Below, piece by piece: positions 17,180 through 28,407 of a stretch of DNA of 64,000 nt. A program made the translations under genes and the position numbers. The stretch is from Odontesthes bonariensis (lineage: Eukaryota > Chordata > Actinopteri > Atheriniformes > Atherinopsidae). The stretch lies in the NCBI RefSeq assembly GCF_027942865.1, contig NC_134515.1:31747449-31811448 (forward strand), written 5' to 3'. Numbering within the stretch: the first letter of the stretch is position 1; each line of letters starts with the position of its first letter. The notes beneath the pieces are model-generated. The model made no database searches and was not told the origin of the DNA. It saw only the letters and a list, made by a program, of their open reading frames with translations.

Positions 17180-17566
17180 AGGCTGCACGGTGGTGTGGTG
17201 CTTAGCACCATCGCCTCACAGCAAGAAGGTTCCAGGTTCAGCTCCCGGTCGGGGCCTTTCTGTGTGGAGTTTGCATGTTCTCCCTGTGCATGTGTGGGTT
17301 CTCTCCGGGTACTCTGGCTTCCTCCCACTGTCCACAAAACATGCATGTTGGGTTAATTTGTGTCTCTAAAATTTTTTTTCTTCAGGAGTGAGTGTGAGTG
17401 TGTATGTGGTTGTTTGTCTCGTTTGTCTCTGTGTGGCCCTGTGATGGACTGGCGGCCTGTCCAGAGTGTACCCCGCCTCTCGCCCGATGATCGCTGGGAT
17501 AGGCTCCAGCCCCCCCGCGACCCGACCGACGGATTCAGCGGGTATAGAAAATGGATGGATGGATGG
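17180..17566 (+). mobile_element. tRNA-like SINE with a Rex3-type 3' tail
   Basis: A complete SINE flanked by a 13-bp duplication AATCCAACATTCT (17,167-17,179 and 17,567-17,579). The 5' part starts AGGCTGCACGGTGGTGTGG and has a B-box-like GGTTCAGCTCCC, as in tRNA-derived SINEs. The middle has the familiar GTGGAGTTTGCATGTTCTCC and TGGGATAGGCTCCAGC. The end is CCCGCGACCCGA...AAATGGATGGATGGATGG, shared with the Rex3 copies in this window. Confidence 0.9.
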
Positions 17567-17753
17567 AATCCAACATTCTTTGTGTGTGGTGCTTACTGTT
17601 GACTTTCCATACTAGCTATTGTAGCTTGCTTTATCTCCTTGTTATCTGAGGACTCATTGGAAATAGTTGCAACAAGTGTTAAATATGAACAATAGTATTC
17701 ATCATGACTGTTGGTTCCAGGGTTGGCATTACTTCTCACAAGGCCCGTTTCAT

Positions 17754-17938
17754 CTTGTCATAGGACGATTGCAGTCATTTTGCTTTTCTTCCCTTGTGGT
17801 GCCGTTGCTTTCCCTGTTTGTGTTCTTTTGTGGCACATCAACTTCAACACAATCATCATCACAGTTGTTACTGGCTGTAGGACTGACTGCTGAGACTGAC
17901 ATGGTAGTAGCATGGTCATTTTCTTCATCTGAATTAGT
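17754..17938 (-). pseudogene. Acidic linker exon of the G2E3-like gene
   Basis: After a good acceptor (CACCTATTTCAG at about 17,950-17,939) the minus strand reads TNSDEENDHATTMSVSAVSP, then NNCDDDCVEVDVPQKN and REEKQNDCNRPMTR before a TGA at 17,753-17,751. The next good donor, GTGAGA at 17,740-17,735, lies after that stop. A phase-0 join from the preceding block fits. The acidic, low-complexity character suits a flexible linker before the HECT domain. Confidence 0.5.
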
Positions 17939-18043
17939 CTGAAATAGGTGAAAAAAGACCCAAATATATTAAACAAATAGCAACTTAAAGAATCAAAACT
18001 ACACATAGTACATTAAAAAACAAAATAAAAATAGACAGCTTAC

Positions 18044-18126
18044 CAACTGGGTTCTTGATGACCTCACATATAATGCTTTGGTTTTATAAACTTTATGGAT
18101 TAGCTTGCCGTTCAGCTCCTGACCTA
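18044..18126 (-). pseudogene. Short exon of the G2E3-like gene
   Basis: A minus-strand block between acceptor AGTCTTAG and donor TTG|GTAAGC reads VGQELNGKLIHKVYKTKALY then VRSSRTQL. The L-N-G-x-L-I-H-K-V-x-K-x-K-A-L-Y-V-R form is what I expect just before the acidic linker in this fish family. The acceptor choice is uncertain by a few bases. Confidence 0.5.
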
Positions 18127-18398
18127 CTAAGACTACAAAGAAGAAGGGGAAATTAAAAACATTAAATAAAAAACTATCTAACTAGACAGTTTGCCTAAAC
18201 AAGATATTTTATGATGTAGTGAGTTGTTAGTGTATGTGTATGTATATGTATACACTTGCTTACTCTCTTTTCAGTCAAGCTACTTAGTTTGTTGTTCATA
18301 AAAAATGTTTGACTGAGTCATGTACATTACAGAACAAATTCTTTTGTTTGCAATAATTCTCAAACAATCACTTTGTTAACCAATGTTGAAAAATAAAG

Positions 18399-18450
18399 AA
18401 GGAAGGAAGGAAGGAAGGAAGGAAGGAAGAAAGACAGAAAGAAAGAAAGT
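18399..18450. repeat. (GAAG)n / (GAAA)n microsatellite
   Basis: A purine-rich tetranucleotide run, GGAA repeated about eight times and then GAAAGAAA-type units, lies right beside the presumed donor of the neighbouring exon. Confidence 0.9.
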
Positions 18451-18453
18451 CAC

Positions 18454-18650
18454 CTGACATCCTTTGGAATTCGCTTTCCAAAGCTATCTCTGATACTTCC
18501 TACAACTGTTTGGTGGTCCCAGGCCTTCTGGTATTCAAAGGCACTGAGGATATGTCCAATTTTGGACCTTGTCTGCACACCACTTCCCATGATGGATCAG
18601 GTAGTAAGATAACATCCTTATTGAAATTGTCATACTGTTGTGCCCTGGAT
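18454..18650 (-). pseudogene. Second exon of the G2E3-like gene, frame-broken
   Basis: Between acceptor TTTTGTTTCAG and donor GTCAG|GTGAC. The first half reads QYDNFNKDVILLPDPSWEVV then CRQG. The second half continues only in another frame as GHILSAFEYQKAWDHQTVVG and SIRDSFGKRIPKDV. Both halves fit the family in order, so one indel near 18,560 has broken the frame, and a short conserved piece after I-P-K-D-V is missing. Confidence 0.55.
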
Positions 18651-18682
18651 CTGAAACAAAATTAATTAAAAACAGTCTAATT

Positions 18683-19819
18683 CCATCCATCCATCCATTA
18701 TCTTCCGCTGGTCCGGGGATCGGGTCGCGGGGGCAGCAGCTTGAGCAAAGAGACCCAGACGTCCCACTTTCTCCAGCTCTTCTGGGGGGACCCCGAGGCG
18801 TTCCCAGGCCAGCCGAGAGACATAGTCTCTCCAACGTGTCCTGGGTCTTCCCAGTGGGACGGGCCCGGAACACCTCACCGGGGAGGCGTCCAGGAGGCAT
18901 TCTCACCAGATGCCCGAGCCACCTCATCTGACTCCTCTCGATGCGGAGGAGCAGCGGTTCTACTCCGAGCCCCTCCCGGATGACCGAGCTTCTCACCCTA
19001 TCTCTAAGGGAGAGCCCAGACACACTGCGGAGGAAACTCATTTCGGCTGCTTGTATTCGCGATCTCATTCTTTCGGTCACTACCCACAGCTCATGACCAT
19101 AGGTGAGGGTAGGAACATAGACTGACCGGTAAATCGAGAGCTTCGCCTTCTGGCTCAGCTCCTTCTTCACCACGACGGGCCGGTGCAGAGCCCGCATCAC
19201 TGCAGACGCCACACCGATCCGTCTGTCAATCTCCTGCTCCATTCGTCCCTCGCTCGTGAACAAGACCCCGAGGTACTTGAACTCCTCCACTTGGGGAAGG
19301 ATCTCATTCCCGACCCGGAGAGAGCATTCCACCCTTTTCCGGCCGAGGACTATGGTCTCAGATTTGGAGGTGCTGATGGTCATCCCAGCCGCTTCACACT
19401 CGGCTGCGAACCGCTCCAGTGAGAGCTGAAGGTCACGGCCTGACGACGCCAACAGAACCAAATCGTCCGCAAAAAGCAGAGACCCGATTCTGAGGTCGCC
19501 AAACCGGACCTCCTCAATGCCCTGGCTGCGCCTAGAAATTCTGTCCATAAAAATTATGAACAGAATCGGTGACAAAGGGCAGCCCTGACGGAGTCCAACC
19601 CTCACAGGAAACATGTCCGACTTACTGCCGGCAATGCGGACCAAACTCTGACACCGGTCATACAGAGAGCGAACAGCCCATATCAAGGAGTCCGGCACTC
19701 CATACTCCCGGAGCACCCCCCACAAGAGTCCCCGAGGGACACGGTCGAACGCCTTCTCCAAGTCCACAAAACACATATAGACCGATTAGGCGAACTCCCC
19801 TCCACAGGATCCTGGAGGG
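18683..19819 (-). mobile_element. Rex3 (RTE) LINE, 5'-truncated
   Basis: Minus-strand copy flanked by a 12-bp duplication AACAGTCTAATT (18,671-18,682 and 19,820-19,831). It ends in (ATGG)n on the minus strand. The long open frame covers most of the RT. Rex3 is named from recognition of the teleost RTE protein, without a search. Confidence 0.9.
18700..19775 (-). pseudogene. Rex3 reverse transcriptase, C-terminal two thirds
   Basis: The frame reads MCFVDLEKAFDRVPRGLLWG (palm motif A), VGLRQGCPLSPILFIIFMDR (motif B), SLLFADDLVLLASSGRDL (FADD active site), STSKSETIVLGRKRVE, EFKYLGVLFTSEGRMEQEID, SVYVPTLTYGHELWVVTER and RSQMRWLGHLVRMPPGRLPG, with no stop until a frame change after RARPTGKTQ near 18,850. 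The expected G-R-P-R-T-R-W-R-D-Y appears in the next frame. The palm catalytic residues are present, but the endonuclease and RT fingers are lost to 5' truncation. It lies in an intron of the G2E3-like gene in the same orientation. Confidence 0.85.
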
Positions 19820-20222
19820 AACAGTCTAATTAATTCACAATACTTTAAAGAGACGACAGCAGAATAACATTCAAAACACGAATGCATTATATTACTTTAC
19901 TTTTATATTTACTTCTGTTAGTTCAATCATCACCCTCCATTTAATCCGGCCGTGAACTGGCTATGGCTGCTGCAAAACATTTTTGTAAAACTTTACGGGC
20001 ACATATGCATTCATATATTCAGACAATGATTGGCCTGCCAAGTCAACGATCGCACATCTTGCAATAAATCTTTGTGACTAACGTCACAACTCCCTTGTGT
20101 TAACACTGTAACAGGAAGCACCATCAAGATAACATACTTCATAACCAGACTGCACATATTTTATCTAAACTAATAATATATTGCGGTCATAGTAAGTACC
20201 ATGTCAAATTATATAGGCCTAC

Positions 20223-20593
20223 CCTTTTCTTTTTGGGGCCGATGCCCATGTACCGAAGCACTTTTGAGCTTGACAACGTGGGGCACATTCTCTCCTGATG
20301 TTAGCTGAAGCTTGCACCTGTGTGGTGTTGTGCTGGCGATATGGAAACAGAGATGCCACATGTTGGTCCAGCGTTTCCGAACTCAGAGTTGCAGCATCTG
20401 GTTGCATGGCAATTGTTGACATGTTTGATAGTGTTCTGATAGCATCTGCGGAGGCCAGTGCAATATTCAGCAAAGCTGCAGCCTGGTTAAGACTTTCTCC
20501 TGGATGCTGAGCCGCCATCAGTGCACTGCGGCCTACGTAAAGCGTACGTCTTTCCGTTTCCACTGACACACCTTCCGTCATTCTCAAGTCTTC
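20223..20593 (-). pseudogene. First coding block of the G2E3-like gene
   Basis: A minus-strand block from acceptor CTTTAACAG (exon from 20,593) to donor AAAAGG|GTAGGC (20,223). It reads MTEGVSVETERRTLYVGRSA, LMAAQHPGESLNQAAALLNI, TLDQHVASLFPYRQHN and APKRKG. The block is open throughout and joins in phase to the next one. An upstream acceptor suggests a non-coding or short first exon further right. The family resemblance is to the N-terminal region of G2E3-like fish proteins and is weaker than for the HECT exon. Confidence 0.5.
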
Positions 20594-20599
20594 CTGTTA

Positions 20600-23500
20600 A
20601 AGAAACCACACAATCCTGTTAAGAGGAAGGATGAGGGGTGAGTAGCACAGTTAGACATATCTTTCAATTGTGTGCCTTCATTTAAGATTGAGACCAACAT
20701 ATGACACTTACAACAACACTTGACAGTACTTAGTTAGGGTTAGAAAAAAAAAAAACTTGATTAGATTAGAATTGCATCACATTGAAATGCATTACGGGTT
20801 AAGTGTTACAAACAAAGTGTTATTCTTCAGTTGACCTTTCAAAGTTAATACTGTGAAACCAATAGAATAAATCAAATGGAAAGAATACCTATCATGTACT
20901 TCTTAAACAGTAAATGGTCCGGTATGTTCATAGTGAGTTTGTTCTTGGCATTACATATCGCAGGGGTTGGTAAGTGACAGAACCAATGAGGACAAGTCAA
21001 CTACTGTGACAAAACAGCATATTTATTGCTTTGGAAATGGCACCTGTCTGGGAATTTTCAATATTTGCTATTTTGTCAAATGTGAATTTTTGTTTTTCAT
21101 TTAAAGGAACGCTATATCACAGAACAGAACATGCTCACAATGAAGTCTAATGGAGCTGCAATACCATCCCGCTACAACCCTCTCTGATCTCTGTCCCATC
21201 ACACACATAGCACCAATCACTCTTCTTGCTACCAGTTTGTTAATGGACTGTAACCCTCAAACCTTACCACGCCCTCACCACACCCTGCTTCAATAGCACC
21301 CACCACAGTGCCCTTCCTTTCCCATTCTTGTTGAGCAATCTTGCACTTCAAGCCCGTGGGAGATTGATTCTTCTGACCTCAACAAACCTCCTCTTCCTCT
21401 TCCTCCTCCCTCTGTCAGTCAGACAGTGTCAGATCAGCTTTTCTGCCTCTGCGGTAGAGCCTCATTTTTTCCACTTTTTTTTATCAGTCAAATCCAGACT
21501 GCCAAAGAATTGTGAATTTTCTGGCATAGACAATCCTCACAAATGGTTTGGTGTCTGCCAGCTATTTGTTTGCATTTGTAAACTCATACATAGTTCTTTT
21601 CTCTCGTGGGCACTCATAATCTCCCACAGGCTTTTAGCAGAAATCCTTGTGACAGTGTTATTTGAAATGCCCTGTGATTACTCATCATAAAGTTTACACT
21701 CCTCTAGGTGATCTATGAATAGAAAAGAAGATGGAACATAAACAGAACAACCGTGAGGACAAAAATAAGTCCTTTCATGGAAAAAAACCTGACTCTCTGG
21801 GACTGTTAGTTTCCAACATCACCCAAAAATCTGCTGTATTACCATCTTAAGGCAGAGGGATATTATGAGATGGCTTGTAGGATGAGGTGTTCAGAATGAA
21901 AGGCTAAACACAAATAATCTGTGTACTTTCACACAGTTCACAGTCTGCAAACTATAATCTTCCAAATCCTGTCAAAATCCCTTGGATGCATGTTTCACAA
22001 GTGAATATACGTACACACTTTCCTCCTCCCACAGCTCTGTGATTACACTAATATATGTATTTGAATAAAAAAAACAAAAACATCTCAAGCTGTTTTGGCA
22101 GATTGATAAAAAAAAAAAAAAGGAAAAAAAGTAATATTTGTGCATGTAACTCTTCTTCGAGACAGGTTTACAGTCTCGTGCTGGCAGGATAAATTCCTGA
22201 AATAAACTTTCCAGACCCAGGGAGTGAAAAGAACTCCCTCTCTTTTGTGAGGATGATGAGGCTTGGCTCGATATTCATCAGTGGGGATAACCTCTGACCC
22301 CAGAATCATATGACGCTGAGTGCTGGAGATCCTGCTGCAGCCAGACAGTCTGTCTGAGATGCCATCGCTCTCTCCTCCTGACACTCTCTCTCTCTCCCTG
22401 TCTCCCGCTCTTCCCCCTTTCCTCACCTCTCCTGCTGTTGTAGGGACTGCATGAATTGTGTTCGGTTTGGGAGGGGAAGGGAGTGGTGTCGAACCTCACG
22501 TTATATAAAACTCCCCAGATTTTTTTTTGGATTTCAACCTTACAAAATGTTTAAGGATCAAAATATTGTCTAAAAAAAAAAAAAAAAAATCAAACAAATG
22601 AAAACGTCAGCACCAGGGCACATTACACCTTGTGTATCGAATATTTTTTGTTTTCTGTGCATTTCCAGTTTATCAGTCAGAATACATTCAATTAGCATTC
22701 CAAATAGAAGTTAGGATAAAACATAATATATATTCTGGTATCAACAATATACACTCTTGCATCTTAAAACAGAAGTTCTCATGAATTTGTGCTCTGCTAG
22801 AAAACTTCAGCTGATGTGGGCACCGCTGGAGACTGGGAAAGAGGGAACATGTGGAACATGTTTTCCACAAACAGCTTGGGACTCTGAGCCTCCTATTCAT
22901 ACTATCTATTGCATCAGCTGCACCAAAACTTACCATGCATGGGTAAGTAACCAGTCGACAGTTCATTATTGAAATGTGGATTGCGGAGACCGTTCTCTTT
23001 CCTAAAACATGCTCAAGTGTGTGCATGCAGACAGATATGGGCTAGAATAGCTTTCCAAGAACAGGCGGCCTCTAGCCATGAGGACAGTAACTGCATATGA
23101 AAGGTAAAAATGGCCTCCATGACATGAATATTGTGTTGTAAAAACCAGTTTATAGTTTATTTAGCCCAAACTTTTTTCTATTTCTTGTAATCATGAACTT
23201 GGATTTCTAACCCTAACCAAGTGATGTCACAGCTTAAAGGAAACCAGGAAAATACAATTTTTTTTAATTTGGCATCCATGTAGGTGACCATCACTTTGTA
23301 GAAAGAAGGTATCTTAGCTCAAACTGTGACCATTTTCTAACTAGACCAAAGTAATGTTTTTGTCTAAACCCAACCAGCAACTGAGAAAAGTGTTTTGGTA
23401 AAGTGTTGTTGTGCCACTGGTGGAAGGTATGTTGATACCATGTCTCACTAAAGCCAAAGGCAAACTTTCTGGCTTGTTAAGTAATAGACTTGACAACGAC

Positions 23501-23849
23501 GTCAGCTCCCATGTGACAATTCTTTGGGCTGCATGTAGTGTGTTGCAGATGGACCCTCATGGACTGCTGCAGATCACAACATATATGTAAAACCGGCCTT
23601 GCACACCGATAAATGTGGAGACCACACACTGCTTTTAACAATCTTCAGCAGCCTCTAGTTAGTCTAGAATCACAATAGTTTAAGCTGGAGCATCTGTACA
23701 TAGCAATCATTTTCTAAACAGATGAGCAGTACATTCATTGCTCAAAAACTACAAGCATGTGACTGATTATGGTGCTGACTGATAATGGTTTGGTAGATGT
23801 TGCTTTATTTCAAGTTGCTTCAGGCTGAATGCAAGAGAAGACAGTAAAG
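20600..23849. other. Non-coding, nothing recognised
   Basis: No exon with splice signals, no known repeat family and no long frame. Several A- or T-runs occur (20,740, 22,110, 22,575) and a CT-rich patch near 22,380-22,430. Confidence 0.5.
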
Positions 23850-24285
23850 TGTCATGTCTGTTAGTTTTGGTTATGTTTTTAGGTCCTGTTTAGTTTTTGC
23901 CATGTTTCTTTTGCCCTGCCATCACCTTCACTCACATCACCTGTGTTTTTCCCCCCAGCTGCACCCACTCACCAATCACTCCCTCAGCATTTAGTTTCCA
24001 GGTTTCCTCATTCAGTTGCAAGATCCTCACAGTCCCTCATGATAGTCACCGTCATTCAGGCTTCCATGTAACAGTTTTCATGCCAAGTCAGGTTTGTCAT
24101 TTTGTTTTATCATAGTCAGTCTTGTTTTTGTTTTTTGCCAAGTTTTTCATAGTTTAGTTTTTGGAATCTGGCTCAGCCGCACTTTTTGTTCTCCTTGGAA
24201 ATAAATTAAATATTTTTTTTTTGTTTGGAAATATCTGCATCCGTGTCCTACCTTCTCCATGCCACAACATGCACCAAACGTGACA
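23850..24285 (+). repeat. LTR-like or dispersed repeat, TGTCA...TGACA ends
   Basis: A 436-bp block starts TGTCATGTCTGTTAGTTTTG and ends CAAACGTGACA, so its ends are the inverted words TGTCA/TGACA. It is rich in GTTTTGCCA and CATAGT words and has AATAAATTAAAT near 24,204. I know similar blocks as multicopy in teleosts. TG...CA ends and an internal poly(A) signal fit a solo LTR, but no convincing flanking duplication was seen. Confidence 0.45.
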
Positions 24286-25277
24286 TATAGACTTGAAAAG
24301 TGATTAAAATACACTGAATATAATTGGTGAAAATTAATAAATAATTGTAAGACTTATCCAAATATTATTTTGTTGTTATATATACCAAGCTACACTTGGA
24401 AAAGATTTTGATCATTATGATTTTACTATGGCATAAACCACCATGATGCATTGAGCATCTTTCTTCACCCAACTCCCTTTACTCTTTACTATATGCTCTT
24501 ATCACTGTCATGAACTTTGTGTTTCCCATTCTTCTTTCCTGCAGCCAGTGTCCCTGGCCTTGTACTGATGGGTCCAATTGAATAGTCTATTTTGTTAAGA
24601 AACCTTCCTAACTGAATGAATTGACCTGGAAGTATCTGTGTAGCAGCCAAGGTAAGATCTGTTCAAATTGTCTAAATACTAAGGAAAGGAACTCCAATAC
24701 CTCCTTAATTATCTCCTTTAGCATAGTATATACTGGACTATCCTTTATAAGAGGAAATAATTCTGTCCCACAATTCCATGCGGCCACAGCTTTATAGTGA
24801 CACTTGAGTATTTTCATCCAGGAGTACTAACTGTGATTTGTGTGGATAAATGAGGACAGGAGGATGAGTATAAGTAGCCTGTGACAACGCATGATTTAAC
24901 TTTGTCTCTGTCCTTTTTCAGCTATGAATTTTGATAACAAGGTAATACTCTATTTTTATCTCTAATATGAAATATATTACATAATTACCATGTAACAACA
25001 TGATAAGATTGTAATAGATGGAGTATCTAAAGCAATTTTGTAAGATATTCATTGAACATTTGCAGTTTCAGTGCTGAAGACCCACATCACAGCTTACTGT
25101 AAGTGTGGTTGAAATTTCATTGCAGTGCAGTTGTATATCCCTAAGTCCTTCTGAATTTTTTAATACCACCATAACATAACCCCATGACATTTTTTACATG
25201 GCCAAGGAAAAGAGCTTAGGAAAAGACGATAGTTAAAACTTTAGAACAGCAAGTACAATCAATACAATACTTTACAT
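24286..25277. other. Non-coding, nothing recognised
   Basis: AT-rich. Only short unsupported frames and no splice-flanked coding block. Confidence 0.5.
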
Positions 25278-25462
25278 CAGAGTTTCTCAATTACGGTCCT
25301 CGGGGCCCACTGCCCTGCATGTTTTCAAGGTTTCCCTCCTCCAGCACACCTGATTCAAATGATCAACTCATCATTAAGCTCTGCAGTGGCCTGATCAGGA
25401 GCCATTCATTTGAATCAGGTGTGCTGGAGGAGGGAAACATTGAAAACATGCAGGGCAGCGGG
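25278..25462. mobile_element. Foldback hAT-type MITE
   Basis: The left arm CAGAGTTTCTCAA...CCCTGCATGTTTTCAAGGTT followed by TCCCTCCTCCAGCACACCTG is repeated in inverted form on the right (CAGGTGTGCTGGAGGAGGGA...AACATGCAGGGCAG). The arms are roughly 75 bp around a loop of about 45 bp. The right terminus is degraded. The type is common in fish. Confidence 0.75.
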
Positions 25463-25466
25463 TGAC

Positions 25467-27468
25467 AAAATAAGCCATTCAAAATCACGAAGACGTACAA
25501 CTTGAAAAACTGGAAAATGGATAATTATTTTACAGTATTAAAAGTATGTTTACTACTGAATGCGAAGCAAATTTGTTTGTATGGTAAAAAGCAAATTAGT
25601 GACACAGGCACCAAATGAGTTAACTCGAATGTTCCTGAATGAGGTAAAGTTGAAACTACATCCTTTGCGCAGCAATTGTAATACGCTACTTACTCTACAA
25701 TTATTGATATTTATTTGAAGCTGATAAGGATGTTCAAGAATGAATAAAGTTGGCCCCATGTGTCATGCTGAATTTCACTTCTATACTAATATATGTGACA
25801 GTGTTAATAGCCAGCCTGGCTCAGAAATCCCATTGACTCCTGTTAAGTCTTTTAGGGGAAACATCCTAAATACCAAATGTAGCTAATTAAATATATAACC
25901 TTTAACAGAGAACAAACCGCGCCAACCCACCTTTCACTCTACTTTACAATTCAAGCCTCTGAGATACCATCCTGCAGACGAGACGGTGAGCTCTCAGCGC
26001 TCCAAACAATTACCATTAGGTAGGCCATGACAGAGCTTTTCTTCACCATGTGACAGACTGAAACAGCTGCTGACAAGCCCACCTCTCCTGAGTCCTGCTC
26101 CAGTCTGCTGTGATGCACTGACTGTGACATAGCTTCTTGAAAAATCTGCTCTCAGGATGATCATTGAGATGAAGGCCCAATATATTCATATATTATGAGC
26201 TTGATACAAAGAACACTTTAGTTCAAGTAAAGATTTAAGAAATGTTCTCCAACTTGCAGCGGTGTACTTTGACTAATAGTTGCTGCTTTTCCATGTGACC
26301 TCAGCTTTAAGCATTCACATGTCATGGGTTGATGTTTAATTTGTGATATGGTAATTATGGAGCAAATATAGATAAATCTCAGTTCAGGACAAACTTTCGC
26401 TAATCCAAACATGGAGCCACTAAACATGTAATTACATTTTAAAGTAAGTTTACATCCACTAAACATGATGTAAAACTAGATGATATGGTGATTTTCAACA
26501 AGATTACCACTTGGGTCCGTGGTCTGTAAACTAACCAGTGTAGAAGTGTACTACACACCCCACAGACCTACATAATTAACCTGAGCAATTACACCGGCTG
26601 TAATTCAATGTTCTTGTGCACAATGTTACCTCAATATCATTGCTGTAGTGTTTACAGAAATTAAATATACAGTATGTCCTGATGATGTATGACAGCAAAA
26701 CATGCAGCTATGCTTTGATTGAAAAATAAAAAAAAACGGGCTTGCCATAGGTTTGCAATGGAGGCACCATTCAGTGTCCCCTACCCTTTCCCCACCTTAA
26801 AGGAAGAGGAGGCCCAGCCCCATGCATACATTTCTATTCACTTCATAATTTGGCAACTGTAATGTTTAAGGCATTTCACTCAAGTGAGTCATGGATAGAG
26901 TAGAGCCCTATGCCAAAGAGTTGTTGGGTTTGAGTGCTGCAGTGTTCACAATGAGGCGGCCAGCGTGAGGTGACATGTTTTGCTGGCATAGAGGATATGG
27001 GAGACACTCCTGTAATGAGTGCTTTGTGAGATAATGGTATGCACAAACCCACCTCCTGCTATGTTTCCTCACTCAGCTCCAGAGGCAGAAACAGCAGCAA
27101 GAACAATGCCGGAACATGTCACGTAGAAAAGCTCGAGTTGGCAGGGTGTGTAGGCAATGTAATCTCACTTCTACACGGCACACGATTGTGAGGGGCTGAT
27201 TGCACAGAATGAAACTCCAAGTACAGCTGACAGTTCAGAGGCTCTTTGTTCCCACTTGCCTCTGTCATGCATGTTAAAGGAAAAGTTTGTGTTTTTTTTC
27301 CAAATTGCTCTAAACAAAGTTAATGAACACTGAACTCCTCTCATCCATACAAGCAGTTGAAAGAGCCCCTTTTTCTATTAAAAATAAAAATCTAATTTAG
27401 CAATATTATTTCAAACATGATAACATATTCCCCCGAACACAAAGTGGGATTTTTTAACAAAAAGGTTT
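25467..27468. other. Non-coding, nothing recognised
   Basis: No family or exon recognised. A short A-run is at 26,728. Confidence 0.5.
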
Positions 27469-27746
27469 TTAAAGGGATAGTTCGCCTCTTTTGACATGAA
27501 GCTGTATGACATCCCATATTAGCAATATCATTTATGAACATTGACTTACCCCCCCGCTGCGTCCTATGAGCCGAGTTCCAGCTGAGTTTTGGCGTCCACG
27601 AAGGTAGTCCGGCTAGTTGGCTGGGGCTAGAAAAATAAAGCGTCTTGCTTCTCAAAAAAATATGAGTTCAAAAGAGTAATACATTTGTATCACAAAATCG
27701 TTTTGCATGAAAAAGTCAGACCTCACTTCGCTTGGCGCTATTTTTT
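27469..27746. mobile_element. Half copy of the long-armed TTAA MITE
   Basis: Begins TTAAAGGGATAGTTCGCCTC and follows the left arm of the element at 54,072 (GACATGAAGCTGTATGACAT, TAGTCCGGCTAGTTGGCTGG, CACAAAATCGTTTTGCATGA) to CTTGGCGCTATTTT. The loop and right arm are absent. It is thus a truncated relative of the olfml3 element. Confidence 0.8.
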
Positions 27747-28407
27747 AAAAAGTGAAGCCAATGTTGAATTGCTATAAAACTGCATTCTTCTTTGAGACCA
27801 ACAAGACTACAGAATGCAAAATGAAGTCAGCCATTGGAGAAGTCTATGAGAAAATGACCCCACTTCTCACTTTTTTTTATTAGTTTTATTAGTTCAATAG
27901 AAATAATTTTCTATTGAACTAAAAACTGTCAATTATGATCCCATTTAGGACAAGATACATGAGAAAGCAGGGTATGCTTTTGAGTGTGACAACCTTGTGA
28001 CTGACCAGTTTCTACCATATGAGGTGCAGGGGGTTTCTAGTCAGATCAAACCCTTGCTTGTTTTGTCTGGTTTCAACAAAACAAGATTGAAGCACCAATT
28101 TGCAGTGTCATGATGGGTATGTTCAGTTTTTATACGGGCCTACCTGTCAATGGTTGCTGGGAATTATCTGTCATCAAGTCGGGTAATATTTTTGATCACC
28201 TGTAATAGAGATCTGATCTAGTAGCTGAGAGCTGTTTCGAAAAAAGAAAATCTTTTGTACTGTGATATAGCTCAATATCTTGTCAATTATTGAAAACCTT
28301 TAATTCAAACAAATTTTAGGTAAACATGCAAATCTTTGACTGTATTAGTGTTGCTTATCTCCCCCCAATCCCCCCCATATATATGTGTGTTTATATATAT
28401 ATATGTA
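27747..28407. other. Unassigned, with two foldbacks
   Basis: AAAAAGTGAAG (about 27,748) and CTTCTCACTTTTT (about 27,863) form a loose inverted pair of about 130 bp, perhaps a small MITE. A 15-bp inverted repeat (TTAGTTCAATAGAAA, 27,889-27,903, with its complement at 27,908-27,922) follows. The rest is not recognised. Confidence 0.4.

Larger units (their letters stand above)
15690..20593 (-). pseudogene. G2E3-like HECT-family gene, damaged
   Basis: Five minus-strand exon-like blocks with splice signals form a gene of the fish family annotated as G2/M phase-specific E3 ubiquitin ligase-like: 20,593-20,223, 18,650-18,454, about 18,126-18,044, 17,938-17,754 and about 16,000-15,690. In order they give a low-complexity N-terminal region, the DVILLPDPSWEVV block, a short linker exon, an acidic linker and the start of a HECT domain. 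Damage is visible: a frame change inside the second block and an in-frame stop at 17,751-17,753 before the likely donor. The rest of the HECT domain, including the catalytic cysteine region, is not found downstream. A Rex3 copy and a SINE lie in introns. Intact relatives would transfer ubiquitin to proteins. This copy is most likely a decaying duplicate, although missing exons or a different splice choice cannot be ruled out. Confidence 0.6.

Noticed and set aside
18535..19776. The 413-codon minus-strand frame as a host gene
   Set aside because: It is a Rex3 reverse transcriptase with a target duplication and GATG tail. Its last part reads by chance into the intron of the G2E3-like gene.
27889..27922. 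A transcription terminator hairpin
   Set aside because: A 15-bp inverted repeat in AT-rich non-coding DNA of a eukaryote. There is no gene upstream and the meaning is unknown.
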